Shown: positions 5,656 to 13,024 of the stretch, piece by piece
Numbering within the stretch: the stretch's first letter is position 1
Layout: the number at the start of each line of letters is the position of its first letter
Source: CAYJEQ01 sp964369235
GTDB taxonomy: Bacteria; Bacillota; Clostridia; Oscillospirales; Ruminococcaceae
Assembly: GCA_964369235.1 (NCBI GenBank)
Contig: CAYJEQ010000063.1
Coordinates: 1 to 14,943 of the forward strand
Length of the DNA: 14,943 nucleotides
Reading direction: 5' to 3'
Notes under the pieces: generated by a model
Databases searched by the model: none
Seen by the model: the letters and a program-made list of their open reading frames with translations, nothing else
What the model was told of the DNA's origin: nothing
Translations under genes and position numbers: made by a program

Positions 5656-5664
5656 TGTTATAAT
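5656..5664 (+). promoter_or_regulatory. Third extended -10 box
   Basis: TGT-TATAAT matches the -10 boxes at 5252 and 5505, and marks the edge of the repeat array. No good -35 box is visible. The hairpins of the unit are absent after it. The leader from here to 5850 contains a nested inverted repeat (CCATATA 5738-5744 with TATATGG 5786-5792, TAGTG 5757-5761 with CACTA 5781-5785). Confidence 0.45.
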
Positions 5665-5850
5665 TGATAAGTTTTAGACTGGATATAATATTAGTTTATG
5701 TAAAGTCTAATATGTCTTTACAGGTCTATCCAAGCCACCATATATAAATCTTATTTTAGTGTATATTTCGAGGTTTTATTCACTATATATGGTTTATAAT
5801 TTTTCTATTAAGACCTTACAAAGACTGAGGAGAAAGGAAGTTGACATCCA

Positions 5851-6540
5851 GTGAGTAACTACAATATTCTGCTATTTGATGCAGACAATACATTATTTGA
5901 TTTTCCCAAAGGAGAACAGGTTGCCTTTAACAAAACCTGTACTAGCTATGGCATAAAAGCCACTGAGGAGCTAATAGCCACCTATCAGAAGATAAATAAA
6001 CCCCTATGGCAGGAGCTAGAAAAGGGAACTATCACCAAGGAGGATTTGGTAGTAAGAAGATTTAAACTGCTTTTTGACCACTGTAATATCTCCTGTAGTC
6101 CTGAGGATTTTAATAGGGACTACCTTTATAATCTAGGGGAGGCTTCCCAGCTTCTACCCTATGCCCATGATTTATTACAGGAGCTAAGTCGTGACCACCG
6201 TATTATAATAATTACAAATGGTGTGGCAGATACCCAGCGTCGCCGAATTGCCTCTAGCACCATTGCGCCTTTTATTGGGGATATTATTGTGTCTGAGGAT
6301 ACAGGCTATCAAAAGCCTAATAGTGAGTTTTTTGACTATACTTTTAAAAAGTGCAATATCCCATCAAAGGAAAGCTGCTTAGTTATTGGAGATAGCCTAG
6401 GGGCTGACATACTAGGAGCTATGAATTACGGCATTGCCAGTTGTTGGTTTAACCCTATGGGGCTGGACTGCCCAGACCAGTATAAACCTACATATATTGC
6501 CTCTAATCTAATGGAGATTATAAGTATTGTAGAGGATTAA
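5851..6540 (+). CDS. yjjG: HAD hydrolase, YjjG-like nucleotidase
   Basis: Encodes 229 residues, the length of YjjG-type HAD phosphatases; characterised members dephosphorylate nucleoside monophosphates and help remove non-canonical pyrimidine nucleotides. All HAD motifs are present: nucleophile D10 and acid/base D12 in FDADNTLFDF, T122 in IITNG, K155 in GYQKPN, and D181/D186 in GDSLGADILGA. An insertion (about 15-85) forms the helical cap. The start is GTG at 5851 with GGAG/AAAGGAAG about 10 bases upstream; no in-frame ATG nearby has a better site. It sits alone downstream of the promoter-hairpin repeat array and is followed by a terminator at 6598-6630. The subfamily is clear; the exact substrate is inferred. 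Confidence 0.9.
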   Translation: MSNYNILLFDADNTLFDFPKGEQVAFNKTCTSYGIKATEELIATYQKINKPLWQELEKGTITKEDLVVRRFKLLFDHCNISCSPEDFNRDYLYNLGEASQLLPYAHDLLQELSRDHRIIIITNGVADTQRRRIASSTIAPFIGDIIVSEDTGYQKPNSEFFDYTFKKCNIPSKESCLVIGDSLGADILGAMNYGIASCWFNPMGLDCPDQYKPTYIASNLMEIISIVED

Positions 6541-6597
6541 TCTATAGCTATTACCTTACATAATGCAGATAGCAAAACAATATAAATACCACAACAT

Positions 6598-6630
6598 AAA
6601 AGACTGTTCTATCTAGGTAGAACGGTCTTT
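6598..6630 (+). terminator. Terminator of the HAD gene
   Basis: A 13-bp stem (6599-6611 with 6618-6630, one G-U pair) and a six-base loop end in a T-rich stretch continuing to about 6640, 58 bases past the HAD stop codon. Confidence 0.85.
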
Positions 6631-6672
6631 CTATTTATTATTTGCCATTAGAGTTTTTACAGGGGAATGCAA

Positions 6673-6701
6673 TTGAATTGATATTAATAATATAGTATAA
6701 T
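6673..6701 (+). promoter_or_regulatory. Promoter of the orphan gene at 6748
   Basis: TTGAAT (6673-6678), a 17-base spacer and TATAAT (6696-6701) form a near-consensus promoter. The predicted start near 6708 rules out the GTG at 6706 as a translation start. Confidence 0.85.
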
Positions 6702-6747
6702 ATCAGTGAAAGCTATAAGGATAATACAAAAGTTGCGGAGGTATCTT

Positions 6748-7272
6748 ATGACACAGAAAGCAGATAACAGACAGGTTGATTTTTGTAAAATTGAAGAATT
6801 AGATTTCGCAATTATCCCTGGACATTTTGGAGATGTTTTAAAAAAAGGCAAAGTAGGTTTTCTAAGTAAAGGTATAATGAAAAAATTGCTAAAATCCATA
6901 GAAGAAGGGAATGCTTCCTATGTGAAAGTAAAGATAGGACAGGAGTTTTCCATAAAAAGATTAGCATCAGATGATTCAGGTTTTGACATATATTGTTATC
7001 GTAGAATAAATACTCAAGATGATGTTGTAGTGGATATGGGGGTGCAACTTATTGATAAATTTAAGCCCTATGACCACAGTGAGGGATATCTATTAAGGTT
7101 TAAAATCAATAAGGATATTAGATATATTGTAGTAGAGTCTATAGAGGAGGAATATCTCCTTAACAATACCAAGGGGCTGTCCTCAATAGACACAAATCAA
7201 TCTAATAATTATATAATACCAGAACTTAGGGAAGAAAGCCTACTGGATAAGATTTTTAAAAAAGGTGGCTAA
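6748..7272 (+). CDS. Conserved-looking protein of unknown function
   Basis: Encodes 174 residues from the ATG at 6748, which has GGAGG six bases upstream and a promoter at 6673-6701. The frame is open to 6706 but that GTG overlaps the transcription start. I do not recognise the family. The protein is soluble, without signal peptide or membrane segment, rich in K, E and I. It has a segment IIPGHFGDVLKKGKVGFLSKG (about 26-46) and alternating hydrophobic residues around 60-125 that suggest a mixed beta-sheet core (VKVKIGQEF, VVVDMGVQLI, YIVVESIEEEYL). The C-terminal 35 residues look polar and flexible, ending LLDKIFKKGG. No linked partner gene gives a clue. The strong own promoter argues that it is expressed. 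Confidence 0.75.
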   Translation: MTQKADNRQVDFCKIEELDFAIIPGHFGDVLKKGKVGFLSKGIMKKLLKSIEEGNASYVKVKIGQEFSIKRLASDDSGFDIYCYRRINTQDDVVVDMGVQLIDKFKPYDHSEGYLLRFKINKDIRYIVVESIEEEYLLNNTKGLSSIDTNQSNNYIIPELREESLLDKIFKKGG

Positions 7273-7396
7273 GTAGCTACTTGAGGAATAAGTCGTTGTA
7301 CATAGGAGATATGGTGGCAGTGGGTTTTATCTATTAATCTACTATATAGCCAATAAGACTTACATTATTATGGTTCTTTACCAGATATTGTGATAA

Positions 7397-7451
7397 AATT
7401 ATAGGGGGTGTCTTCCCTCGCCCACGGCAAGGGAAGACACCCCCTATAATT
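7397..7451. repeat. Very long perfect hairpin
   Basis: A perfect 22-bp inverted repeat (7397-7418 with 7430-7451), extended inside the loop by GCC (7420-7422) with GGC (7426-7428). The outer sequence also pairs in part: ATGGTTCT (about 7370-7377) with AGAACCAT (about 7457-7464). It lies between two convergent genes. It could be a bidirectional terminator, but the length and outer repeats resemble a small palindromic mobile element. The rest of 7273-7396 shows nothing I recognise. Confidence 0.85.
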
Positions 7452-7480
7452 GATATAGAACCATTATTATAAATAAACAT

Positions 7481-7521
7481 AAGCAGGGGCAGATGGTAAA
7501 AAAAATCATCTGCCCCTGCTT
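7481..7521 (-). terminator. Terminator of the transport operon
   Basis: A perfect 15-bp stem (7481-7495 with 7507-7521) and an 11-base loop lie 18 bases past the gntR-family stop. The trailing sequence leftward (ATGTTTATTTAT) is T-rich but not a clean T run. Confidence 0.75.
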
Positions 7522-7539
7522 TGTATAAAAGTATATGTT

Positions 7540-8172
7540 TTATATATTCCCTATATTATAAAAGGAGTCTAGGGCATTTTTATAGCAGTTTTTTATGTGG
7601 TTTTTCATTAGAGCTGATGCTGCCTCTACATCGTCCTTTAAAAGAACATTAAGTATCTCGATATGTTCCTCTTTTGCTAGGTTAATATGTTCTCTATTTT
7701 TCTTACTAGCCACTATAATCCTTGCATTAATATCATATATCTGATTCATCATATTTATAATATAGGAATTCTTACACTGGCTGATTAAATACAGGTGCAT
7801 CTCCTCGTCATACTTATAGCTAAGTTCACTGGTAGCGCTGTTTTCATACAGTTTTTTAAATTCTATAAGTTTGTCCTTATCTGCAAGAATATCCTCTGCA
7901 CCTAACCTTAGTGTTAAAGGCTCTATTTCACTTCTTACCTGAAATATCTCTATAATGGTTTTAAGGGATATTTCTGTTACATAGATGCCTTTTTTTGGCA
8001 GTACCATTACAAAACCTTCACTTTGGAGTAGCTTTATAGCCTCCCTTACAGGGGTGCGACTGCTGTCAAATTCCTTGGCTAGTTGTAGCTCATTTAGCAT
8101 ACTTCCCGGTGGATATTCACAGGAAATCAGCTTTTCTTTAATGGCTATGTAGGTTTTATTTCCCAAATCCAT
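7540..8172 (-). CDS. GntR family regulator, FCD (FadR-like) subgroup
   Basis: Encodes 210 residues. The N-terminal winged helix (about 5-70) has the GntR signature LAKEFDSSRTPVREAIKLLQSEG followed by the wing KKGIYVTE. The C-terminal FCD domain (about 75-205) shows the usual metal/ligand pattern: D and H in YDEEMHLYL, H in AKEEHIEIL and H in MKNHI. FCD regulators usually sense carboxylic or sugar acids. Two ATGs are possible; the one at 8181 abuts AGAGAGGA, so the second at 8172, nine bases downstream, is preferred. It is last in the operon, 107 bases after the amidohydrolase. Likely targets are the inverted repeats over the operon promoter (14229-14264) and possibly 8190-8207. Its effector is unknown. 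Confidence 0.88.
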   Translation of the reverse strand: MDLGNKTYIAIKEKLISCEYPPGSMLNELQLAKEFDSSRTPVREAIKLLQSEGFVMVLPKKGIYVTEISLKTIIEIFQVRSEIEPLTLRLGAEDILADKDKLIEFKKLYENSATSELSYKYDEEMHLYLISQCKNSYIINMMNQIYDINARIIVASKKNREHINLAKEEHIEILNVLLKDDVEAASALMKNHIKNCYKNALDSFYNIGNI

Positions 8173-8189
8173 GAAATCCATCCTCTCTA

Positions 8190-8207
8190 AGTATCCATAG
8201 GGATACT
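8190..8207. promoter_or_regulatory. Inverted repeat before the GntR gene
   Basis: AGTATCC-ATAG-GGATACT is a perfect 7-bp inverted repeat overlapping the region just upstream of the gntR-family ribosome binding site. It could be an operator for autoregulation or an mRNA hairpin. It does not match the operator candidates at 14229-14264. Confidence 0.35.
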
Positions 8208-8279
8208 ATTAGCTATTTCATGGGATAGTTAAAACAGTTTACTATCTATATGTGCTAAACCACTATGGCTGTGATAGTT

Positions 8280-9188
8280 TTACATAAAATATACTCTATC
8301 AGCATTGTTGTAGAATATATCCTCTAGTTCAGTTTTGGAGAAAAGCTGGCTTTCCACTATATAATCAGCTAAACTGCTATAGCTTACCCCTACGGCGGCA
8401 TACGGTGCGTCAGATCCCCAAAGTAGCTTGTCTGAGCCAACTATCTGGGAGGCTTCCTTTATTATCTTTGCTGTGCCACTGTATGGATACTGCTCTACTG
8501 CAATTATCTTAGGCAGTGCAGCTAGATCAAAATATACATTAGCCCTTGCCAGTTTCTCTAGCTTTCTATAGGTGGAGTCTAGATTATCTATAGAGGGCGC
8601 CAGCAGATGGCATACTACTATCTTTAGTTTAGGGAATGTGGTTGCAATGTCCAGTAGATTATCAATCTGATGGCTACCCATGGACTCATCACCTATATCC
8701 AGTGCCAGTGTAGCTTTATTTTCTTCTAAGATACTGTAGATTTTAGTCATTTTTTCATCCATTAGGGAGAATGTGCCATGACAACCCATTAAGCCACCAC
8801 CAGAACTCATCTCAAACTTAGCTAGTTTAAACTTCTTTACCTCTATAAAATCCTTCATAGTTTGTAGATAGTCGGTCATAAAAGGATCAATAGTACAGCT
8901 AGGGCAGAACCTGTCACCGTATTTATTCAGTATATCTAGGTGGTAGTTATTCTGAAAACCATACATGCTACCCTGCATAAGGACAGCTTTGGCTACACCT
9001 TCTTCCTCCATTATCTCCACTGCTCGCTCTATGGTAAAACTATCACTGCCAAATCTCTCAGGCAGTAGCTGGAAGGTTTCTCCATTGCCCCACTGGGCCT
9101 TGCCCTGTCCTATAGCTCTAAGCTCTCCTCGTCTACAATAGCCAGCAATAATCTGGGCAATATGTAGATGTGCGTCTATTTTTTTCAT
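8280..9188 (-). CDS. Amidohydrolase family 2 (COG2159-like) metal-dependent hydrolase
   Basis: Encodes 302 residues with a TIM-barrel layout. The N-terminal metal motif is DAHLH (H7, H9). H194 in VVCHLLAP and D260 in LLWGSDAP match the later His and Asp ligands. The family (ACMSD, resorcylate decarboxylase, lactone and pyrone hydrolases) cleaves or decarboxylates small carboxylic or cyclic compounds. At the strand where relatives usually have a histidine there is LALDIGDES (D164), so the metal site may differ; alignment is needed. The ATG at 9200 directly abuts AAAGGA and is too close. The ATG at 9188 has AAAGGA 12 bases upstream, the same spacing as its operon neighbours. It lies 120 bases after permease 2, in a gap that holds a 7-bp hairpin (9222-9228 with 9239-9245). 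It probably processes the imported substrate. Confidence 0.85.
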   Translation of the reverse strand: MKKIDAHLHIAQIIAGYCRRGELRAIGQGKAQWGNGETFQLLPERFGSDSFTIERAVEIMEEEGVAKAVLMQGSMYGFQNNYHLDILNKYGDRFCPSCTIDPFMTDYLQTMKDFIEVKKFKLAKFEMSSGGGLMGCHGTFSLMDEKMTKIYSILEENKATLALDIGDESMGSHQIDNLLDIATTFPKLKIVVCHLLAPSIDNLDSTYRKLEKLARANVYFDLAALPKIIAVEQYPYSGTAKIIKEASQIVGSDKLLWGSDAPYAAVGVSYSSLADYIVESQLFSKTELEDIFYNNADRVYFM

Positions 9189-9308
9189 AGTAATGATCAT
9201 TCCTTTCTTGGTGTTTTGTGCTTTGGAGGGTTATAATGCTCCAAAACTACAAAACCAATCCTTGAAACTTTGTTTTAAACCAATCGCATTTACTATATAT
9301 TCTATATT

Positions 9309-10283
9309 TTAGGCACTTTTAGCAACCTTTTTCACTGCAAAATGCTTCTTGGATAGGTCTAGGGCGATAGCTACAATAATTACTGCACCTTTTACCAGTC
9401 CTTGATTTGTGGAAGGAATACTCATTAGGTTCATACCATTATCTAAAAATCCTACCAATACAGCACCGATAATAGCACCACTAATAGTACCTTTACCACC
9501 ATTAAGACTTACACCACCAATTACCACAGCAGTGATTAAATCAGTTTCGTAGCCTCTACCTGTCATGGCTGCACCCTGCTGTGTCATAGAGGCAAGTACC
9601 ACACCGGCAATACCAGCACCTAGGGAAGATGCCATATAGGCTGCCACTGTTAGCTTTTTATTATTTACCCCAGATATTCGTGAGGCTTTCTGATTGCCAC
9701 CAATGGCGTATAGATGTCTACCATATACTGTTTTTTCCAGTACAAAGTAGGATATTAAGGCTGCTACCACCATAATATAGATAGGCAGTGTAAAGGGGCC
9801 TATTTTGCCAAGACCGATATTTGTAAATAGCTCTGGCTTTATGGCGCTGACAATTTTATTATCGGAGATTACCATGGACACCCCTAAAACTATGCTAAGG
9901 GAGGCAAAGGTCACCAAAAATGCCGGAACCTTAAATACCACAATTATAGTGGCATGAACTAATCCTATAAATAAACTTACTAGCAGTGCTAGGAAAATCC
10001 CTGTAATAACACCACTATTTTCCCCACCTGAGGATTGTATGGACAAAGCCACTATTACCGAAGAAAGTCCCATAACCGATCCTACGGACAGGTCAATTCC
10101 CCCTACTATAAAGGCGAATATTGATCCTGATACCAGTATCCCCACCACCGAAATAGACCAAAATACATTGGATATATTATTTATAGTTAGAAAACTTTGG
10201 GGTTTTAGTACTGCTAGTATGGTTATTAAACCTAGTAGTATAATAAGCCTGCTATATTTTTCTAGGTTAATCTTTTTTCCCAC
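9309..10283 (-). CDS. CUT2 (ribose-type) ABC transporter permease 2
   Basis: Encodes 324 residues with eight to ten hydrophobic segments, a BPD_transp_2 permease of the RbsC type. The GGIDLSVGSVMG segment (about 60-71) and the cytoplasmic loop VVIGGVSLNGGKGTISGAIIGA (about 255-276) that contacts the ATPase are diagnostic. The frame is open to a GTG at 10304, but AAAGGACGG lies inside that version. The second GTG at 10283 lies 11 bases after AAAGGA, exactly as in the binding-protein gene. It is 38 bases after the ATPase gene. It differs clearly from permease 1, so the two are likely to form a heterodimeric channel. Some CUT2 systems such as autoinducer-2 or rhamnose type also use two permeases. 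Confidence 0.92.
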   Translation of the reverse strand: MGKKINLEKYSRLIILLGLITILAVLKPQSFLTINNISNVFWSISVVGILVSGSIFAFIVGGIDLSVGSVMGLSSVIVALSIQSSGGENSGVITGIFLALLVSLFIGLVHATIIVVFKVPAFLVTFASLSIVLGVSMVISDNKIVSAIKPELFTNIGLGKIGPFTLPIYIMVVAALISYFVLEKTVYGRHLYAIGGNQKASRISGVNNKKLTVAAYMASSLGAGIAGVVLASMTQQGAAMTGRGYETDLITAVVIGGVSLNGGKGTISGAIIGAVLVGFLDNGMNLMSIPSTNQGLVKGAVIIVAIALDLSKKHFAVKKVAKSA

Positions 10284-10321
10284 TGTTATAACCGTCCTTT
10301 CCACAGGGCAACTGCCCCCTA

Positions 10322-11824
10322 TTAAAGCCCTGATGCAGCTGCTAGAATATCATTTTGGGTAATTTTATCCCCTTTAAGCTGGGTGGTTATTCTGCCACCA
10401 CGCATTACTATTACCCTGTGGGAAATTCTAACTAACTCCTGTAAATCAGAGGATACCACTATAACTGTTAAACCTTTGCTGGCTAGATCTTCCAGTAGGC
10501 TGTATATTTCGTCCTTTGCGCCTACATCTATACCAGTGGTTGGCTCATCAATAATAAGTAGATTAAGGTCACGCATAATCCATTTGCCGATAATAACCTT
10601 CTGCTGATTACCACCTGATAGTAGGCCTACCTCTTTTTCTGGAATATTAGGGCGTACATCCATCATCTTAATAACCCTATCTGCCATGGCTCGCTCCTCC
10701 TTAGCAGATACTAGATTATGCTTGGATATTAGGTCGTAATTGGTAAGAACGCTGTTTTTTATAATGGATAGCTCTGGGACAAAGCCCTGCTCTCGTCTGT
10801 CCTCAGGCACTAGACCAATGCCAGCTTTAATAGCTTCTAGAGGGCTTTTGCCACTGTATCGCTCCCCATCTATAAACATCTCACCACTGTCCAGCTTATC
10901 CAGACCGAATATACATCGCATTACCTCAGTTCGCCCTGCTCCAATTAGCCCAGCAAAACCGATAATCTCCCCTTTTTTCGCCGTAAAGCTAATATCCTCA
11001 AAAACTCCATGACGACTTAGGTTTTTAACCTCTAAGGACACAGGGTTATCGTTTACCTTGTCAGCGTCGTCACTGCTGTGGATATGCTCCATCTCCTTGC
11101 CTATCATAAGCCTTATAACTTCTTTAGGGTTAATTTCTTCCTTAGATAGCACTGCTACATTCTCACCATTTCTAAGGATGGTAAGTCTGTCAGATAGGGC
11201 ATAAACCTCCTCTAGTCGGTGGGATATGTAGATGATACTTACCCCAGAACTTCTAAGGCTTTTGATTATATCAAATAAAATAAGGGATTCTTTAGCACTA
11301 AGGGAGGCTGTAGGCTCGTCCATTATTAGCACCTGTGCTTTAATGGAAAGACCTTTGAGTATCTCTACAAGCTGACGAAGTCCCACCCCTAAATCCCCAA
11401 CTAAATCCGTTGCTTTTAGAGGGAATTTGTATTTATCTATTAGCTCTTGGGCGTCTTTTTCCATCTTTTTGTAGTTGATGATACCTGTGCCTTTGTACTT
11501 AGGCTCTCTGCCTAGGAAGATGTTTTGTGCCACTGTTAGCACCGATATAACCGATAATTCCTGATAGATACTAGCTATACCAGCCTTGTTACACTGGGAA
11601 CTATTAGCAAAGTTTACCGGCTTACCCTGCCACAGTATCTCCCCACTATCCCTAGTATAGGCACCTGTTATTATCTTAATTAAGGTGGATTTACCGGCAC
11701 CGTTTTCACCCATTAAGGCGTGGACTTCACCTTTTTTTATCTCGATATTAACATTTTTTAGGACAGCTACTCCTGAGAAACTCTTACATATATTATTTCC
11801 ACTTAAAATTACATCACCTTGCAT
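10322..11824 (-). CDS. CUT2 ABC transporter ATPase with two nucleotide-binding domains
   Basis: Encodes 500 residues, standard for RbsA/MglA-type proteins. The first domain (about 1-245) has Walker A GENGAGKST (39-47), a non-canonical signature LGVGLRQLVEI and Walker B LIMDEPTASLS. The second (about 260-500) has a degenerate Walker A GLIGAGRTE, signature LSGGNQQK and Walker B LLIIDEPTTGID. Asymmetric sites like this are normal for the family. The ATG at 11824 has AAGGAG nine bases upstream and overlaps the permease 1 stop by 11 bases, so the two are translationally coupled. It energises import through the two permeases. Being closest to sugar importers does not prove a sugar substrate. Confidence 0.95.
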   Translation of the reverse strand: MQGDVILSGNNICKSFSGVAVLKNVNIEIKKGEVHALMGENGAGKSTLIKIITGAYTRDSGEILWQGKPVNFANSSQCNKAGIASIYQELSVISVLTVAQNIFLGREPKYKGTGIINYKKMEKDAQELIDKYKFPLKATDLVGDLGVGLRQLVEILKGLSIKAQVLIMDEPTASLSAKESLILFDIIKSLRSSGVSIIYISHRLEEVYALSDRLTILRNGENVAVLSKEEINPKEVIRLMIGKEMEHIHSSDDADKVNDNPVSLEVKNLSRHGVFEDISFTAKKGEIIGFAGLIGAGRTEVMRCIFGLDKLDSGEMFIDGERYSGKSPLEAIKAGIGLVPEDRREQGFVPELSIIKNSVLTNYDLISKHNLVSAKEERAMADRVIKMMDVRPNIPEKEVGLLSGGNQQKVIIGKWIMRDLNLLIIDEPTTGIDVGAKDEIYSLLEDLASKGLTVIVVSSDLQELVRISHRVIVMRGGRITTQLKGDKITQNDILAAASGL

Positions 11825-12824
11825 TTACTAACGCTCCTTCTTTTGGCACTGCTTCTTTTTGTTTAACTACTCGTTTTTCTGAGTAGGCAGTAAACCAGAA
11901 ATCAAATATAACTACTGCTATAATTATAGAGCCCTTGATTATAAGCTGATAGGCTGTGTTAATATCTAGCTTAAATATACCGTTATTTAGTGCAGAGATA
12001 AACACTGCCCCTATAAAGGTACCTACTATATCACCTTTACCTCCGGCTAGGGCTGCCCCACCTACTACGATGGCTGCGATAACCTCTAGCTCGATGGATT
12101 GTCCCAGTAGGGCGTTGGTGCTTTGTAGTCTTGCTGTGGTAAATATTGCACCTATGGAAACACAGAAACCTGTAATAGCATATACATAGGTTTTAATCCT
12201 TAGGTGGTTAATACCAGTTAGCTGGCTAGCTTTAAGGTTGGCACCTACTGCGTAAACCTGTGTGCCAAAGGAGGTGTATTTTAGTATAAACTGTCCTAGA
12301 ATGGATAGCACCACAAAGGCTATGGTGACTATATGCACTCCCCCAATATCCCCACCAAGCCAAGTGTATTCACTTACCATTAGACTTTGGCTGGTTATTA
12401 GTCCGTTTTCCTTAATGGATATAATGTAGGTTAATGCTCGGTACATACCCATGGTGGATAGTGTAGCTATAAAAGGTGGCAGGTTAAATTTACTTATAAT
12501 AAATCCGTTGAAAAAACCCAGTGCCACACCTATAATTATTCCTGCTAATATCATTACCCAGATAGGTAATAGGGTGTATCGGTAGATATTTGCCATGGTC
12601 ATGCCAACTACTGCCATTAATGCACCAGTGGATAGGTCGATACCACCTGTAATAATTACAAAGGTTACCCCTATGCCGATAATCCCCACAACTGCCGCTT
12701 CTCTTAATATGTTAAGCATATTATTAGCGGTGGTAAAGGAGCTTGTGGTCAGTGCAAAAAATATCATTAATATAGCCAGCAGAAGTAGGGATATAATTCG
12801 TCTTTTTGTTATCTGTTTCAACAC
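11814..12824 (-). CDS. CUT2 (ribose-type) ABC transporter permease 1
   Basis: Encodes about 336 residues with eight to ten membrane segments. Diagnostic segments are GGIDLSTGALMAVVG near the third membrane helix and VVGGAALAGGKGDIVGTFIGA, the ATPase-contacting loop. The frame is open to an ATG at 12860, but that ATG lies inside the terminal repeat of the MITE-like element, has no ribosome binding site, and would put AAGAGGTG inside the gene. The real start should be the GTG at 12824 or the adjacent TTG at 12821, five and eight bases after GAGG; I give the GTG. It overlaps the ATPase start by 11 bases. A 167-bp MITE separates it from the binding-protein gene. Confidence 0.9.
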   Translation of the reverse strand: MLKQITKRRIISLLLLAILMIFFALTTSSFTTANNMLNILREAAVVGIIGIGVTFVIITGGIDLSTGALMAVVGMTMANIYRYTLLPIWVMILAGIIIGVALGFFNGFIISKFNLPPFIATLSTMGMYRALTYIISIKENGLITSQSLMVSEYTWLGGDIGGVHIVTIAFVVLSILGQFILKYTSFGTQVYAVGANLKASQLTGINHLRIKTYVYAITGFCVSIGAIFTTARLQSTNALLGQSIELEVIAAIVVGGAALAGGKGDIVGTFIGAVFISALNNGIFKLDINTAYQLIIKGSIIIAVVIFDFWFTAYSEKRVVKQKEAVPKEGALVNAR

Positions 12825-12847
12825 TCTCACCTCTTTTTTAGAAAAAA

Positions 12848-13014
12848 GGGGCTGTCCCATTAATAAATATGTCGGTGATTTTACACAAAGTAGGGTTTGA
12901 TGCCTACATGGAACCGAAAACTTAGATTTCCTATCATCTTCGGACTGATGTGGGCATCAGACCCTACAAATATATGGTTGGTTTTATGCAGTTTCACCTT
13001 AATAGGACAGCCTC
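12848..13014. mobile_element. MITE-like element inside the transport operon
   Basis: 167 bases bounded by 16-bp terminal inverted repeats (12848-12863 with 12999-13014, two differences) that start GGGGCTGTCC / GAGGCTGTCC. I recall similar ends from IS families found in Firmicutes. An inner 20-bp stem (12890-12909 with 12948-12967) has two differences, both giving G-U pairs as RNA, and a CCGAA/TTCGG pair sits in its loop. There is no ORF. No clear target-site duplication is visible. It occupies the gap between the binding-protein stop (13025) and the permease 1 start (12824), where a stable hairpin can stabilise the upstream mRNA and raise binding protein over permease. Confidence 0.75.
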
Positions 13015-13024
13015 TAATCTGTGT

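Noticed and set aside
5247..5664. CRISPR array
   Set aside because: Units are about 155 bp, adjoin one another without unique spacers, and no cas genes are present.
6706..6747. Longer N-terminus for the orphan gene starting at GTG 6706
   Set aside because: The GTG is at the predicted transcription start and has no ribosome binding site; ATG 6748 has GGAGG.
12825..12860. Upstream ATG start of permease 1 at 12860
   Set aside because: The ATG is within the terminal repeat of the MITE-like element, lacks a ribosome binding site, and a good AGAGGTG lies inside the extension, pointing to the start at 12824 or 12821.
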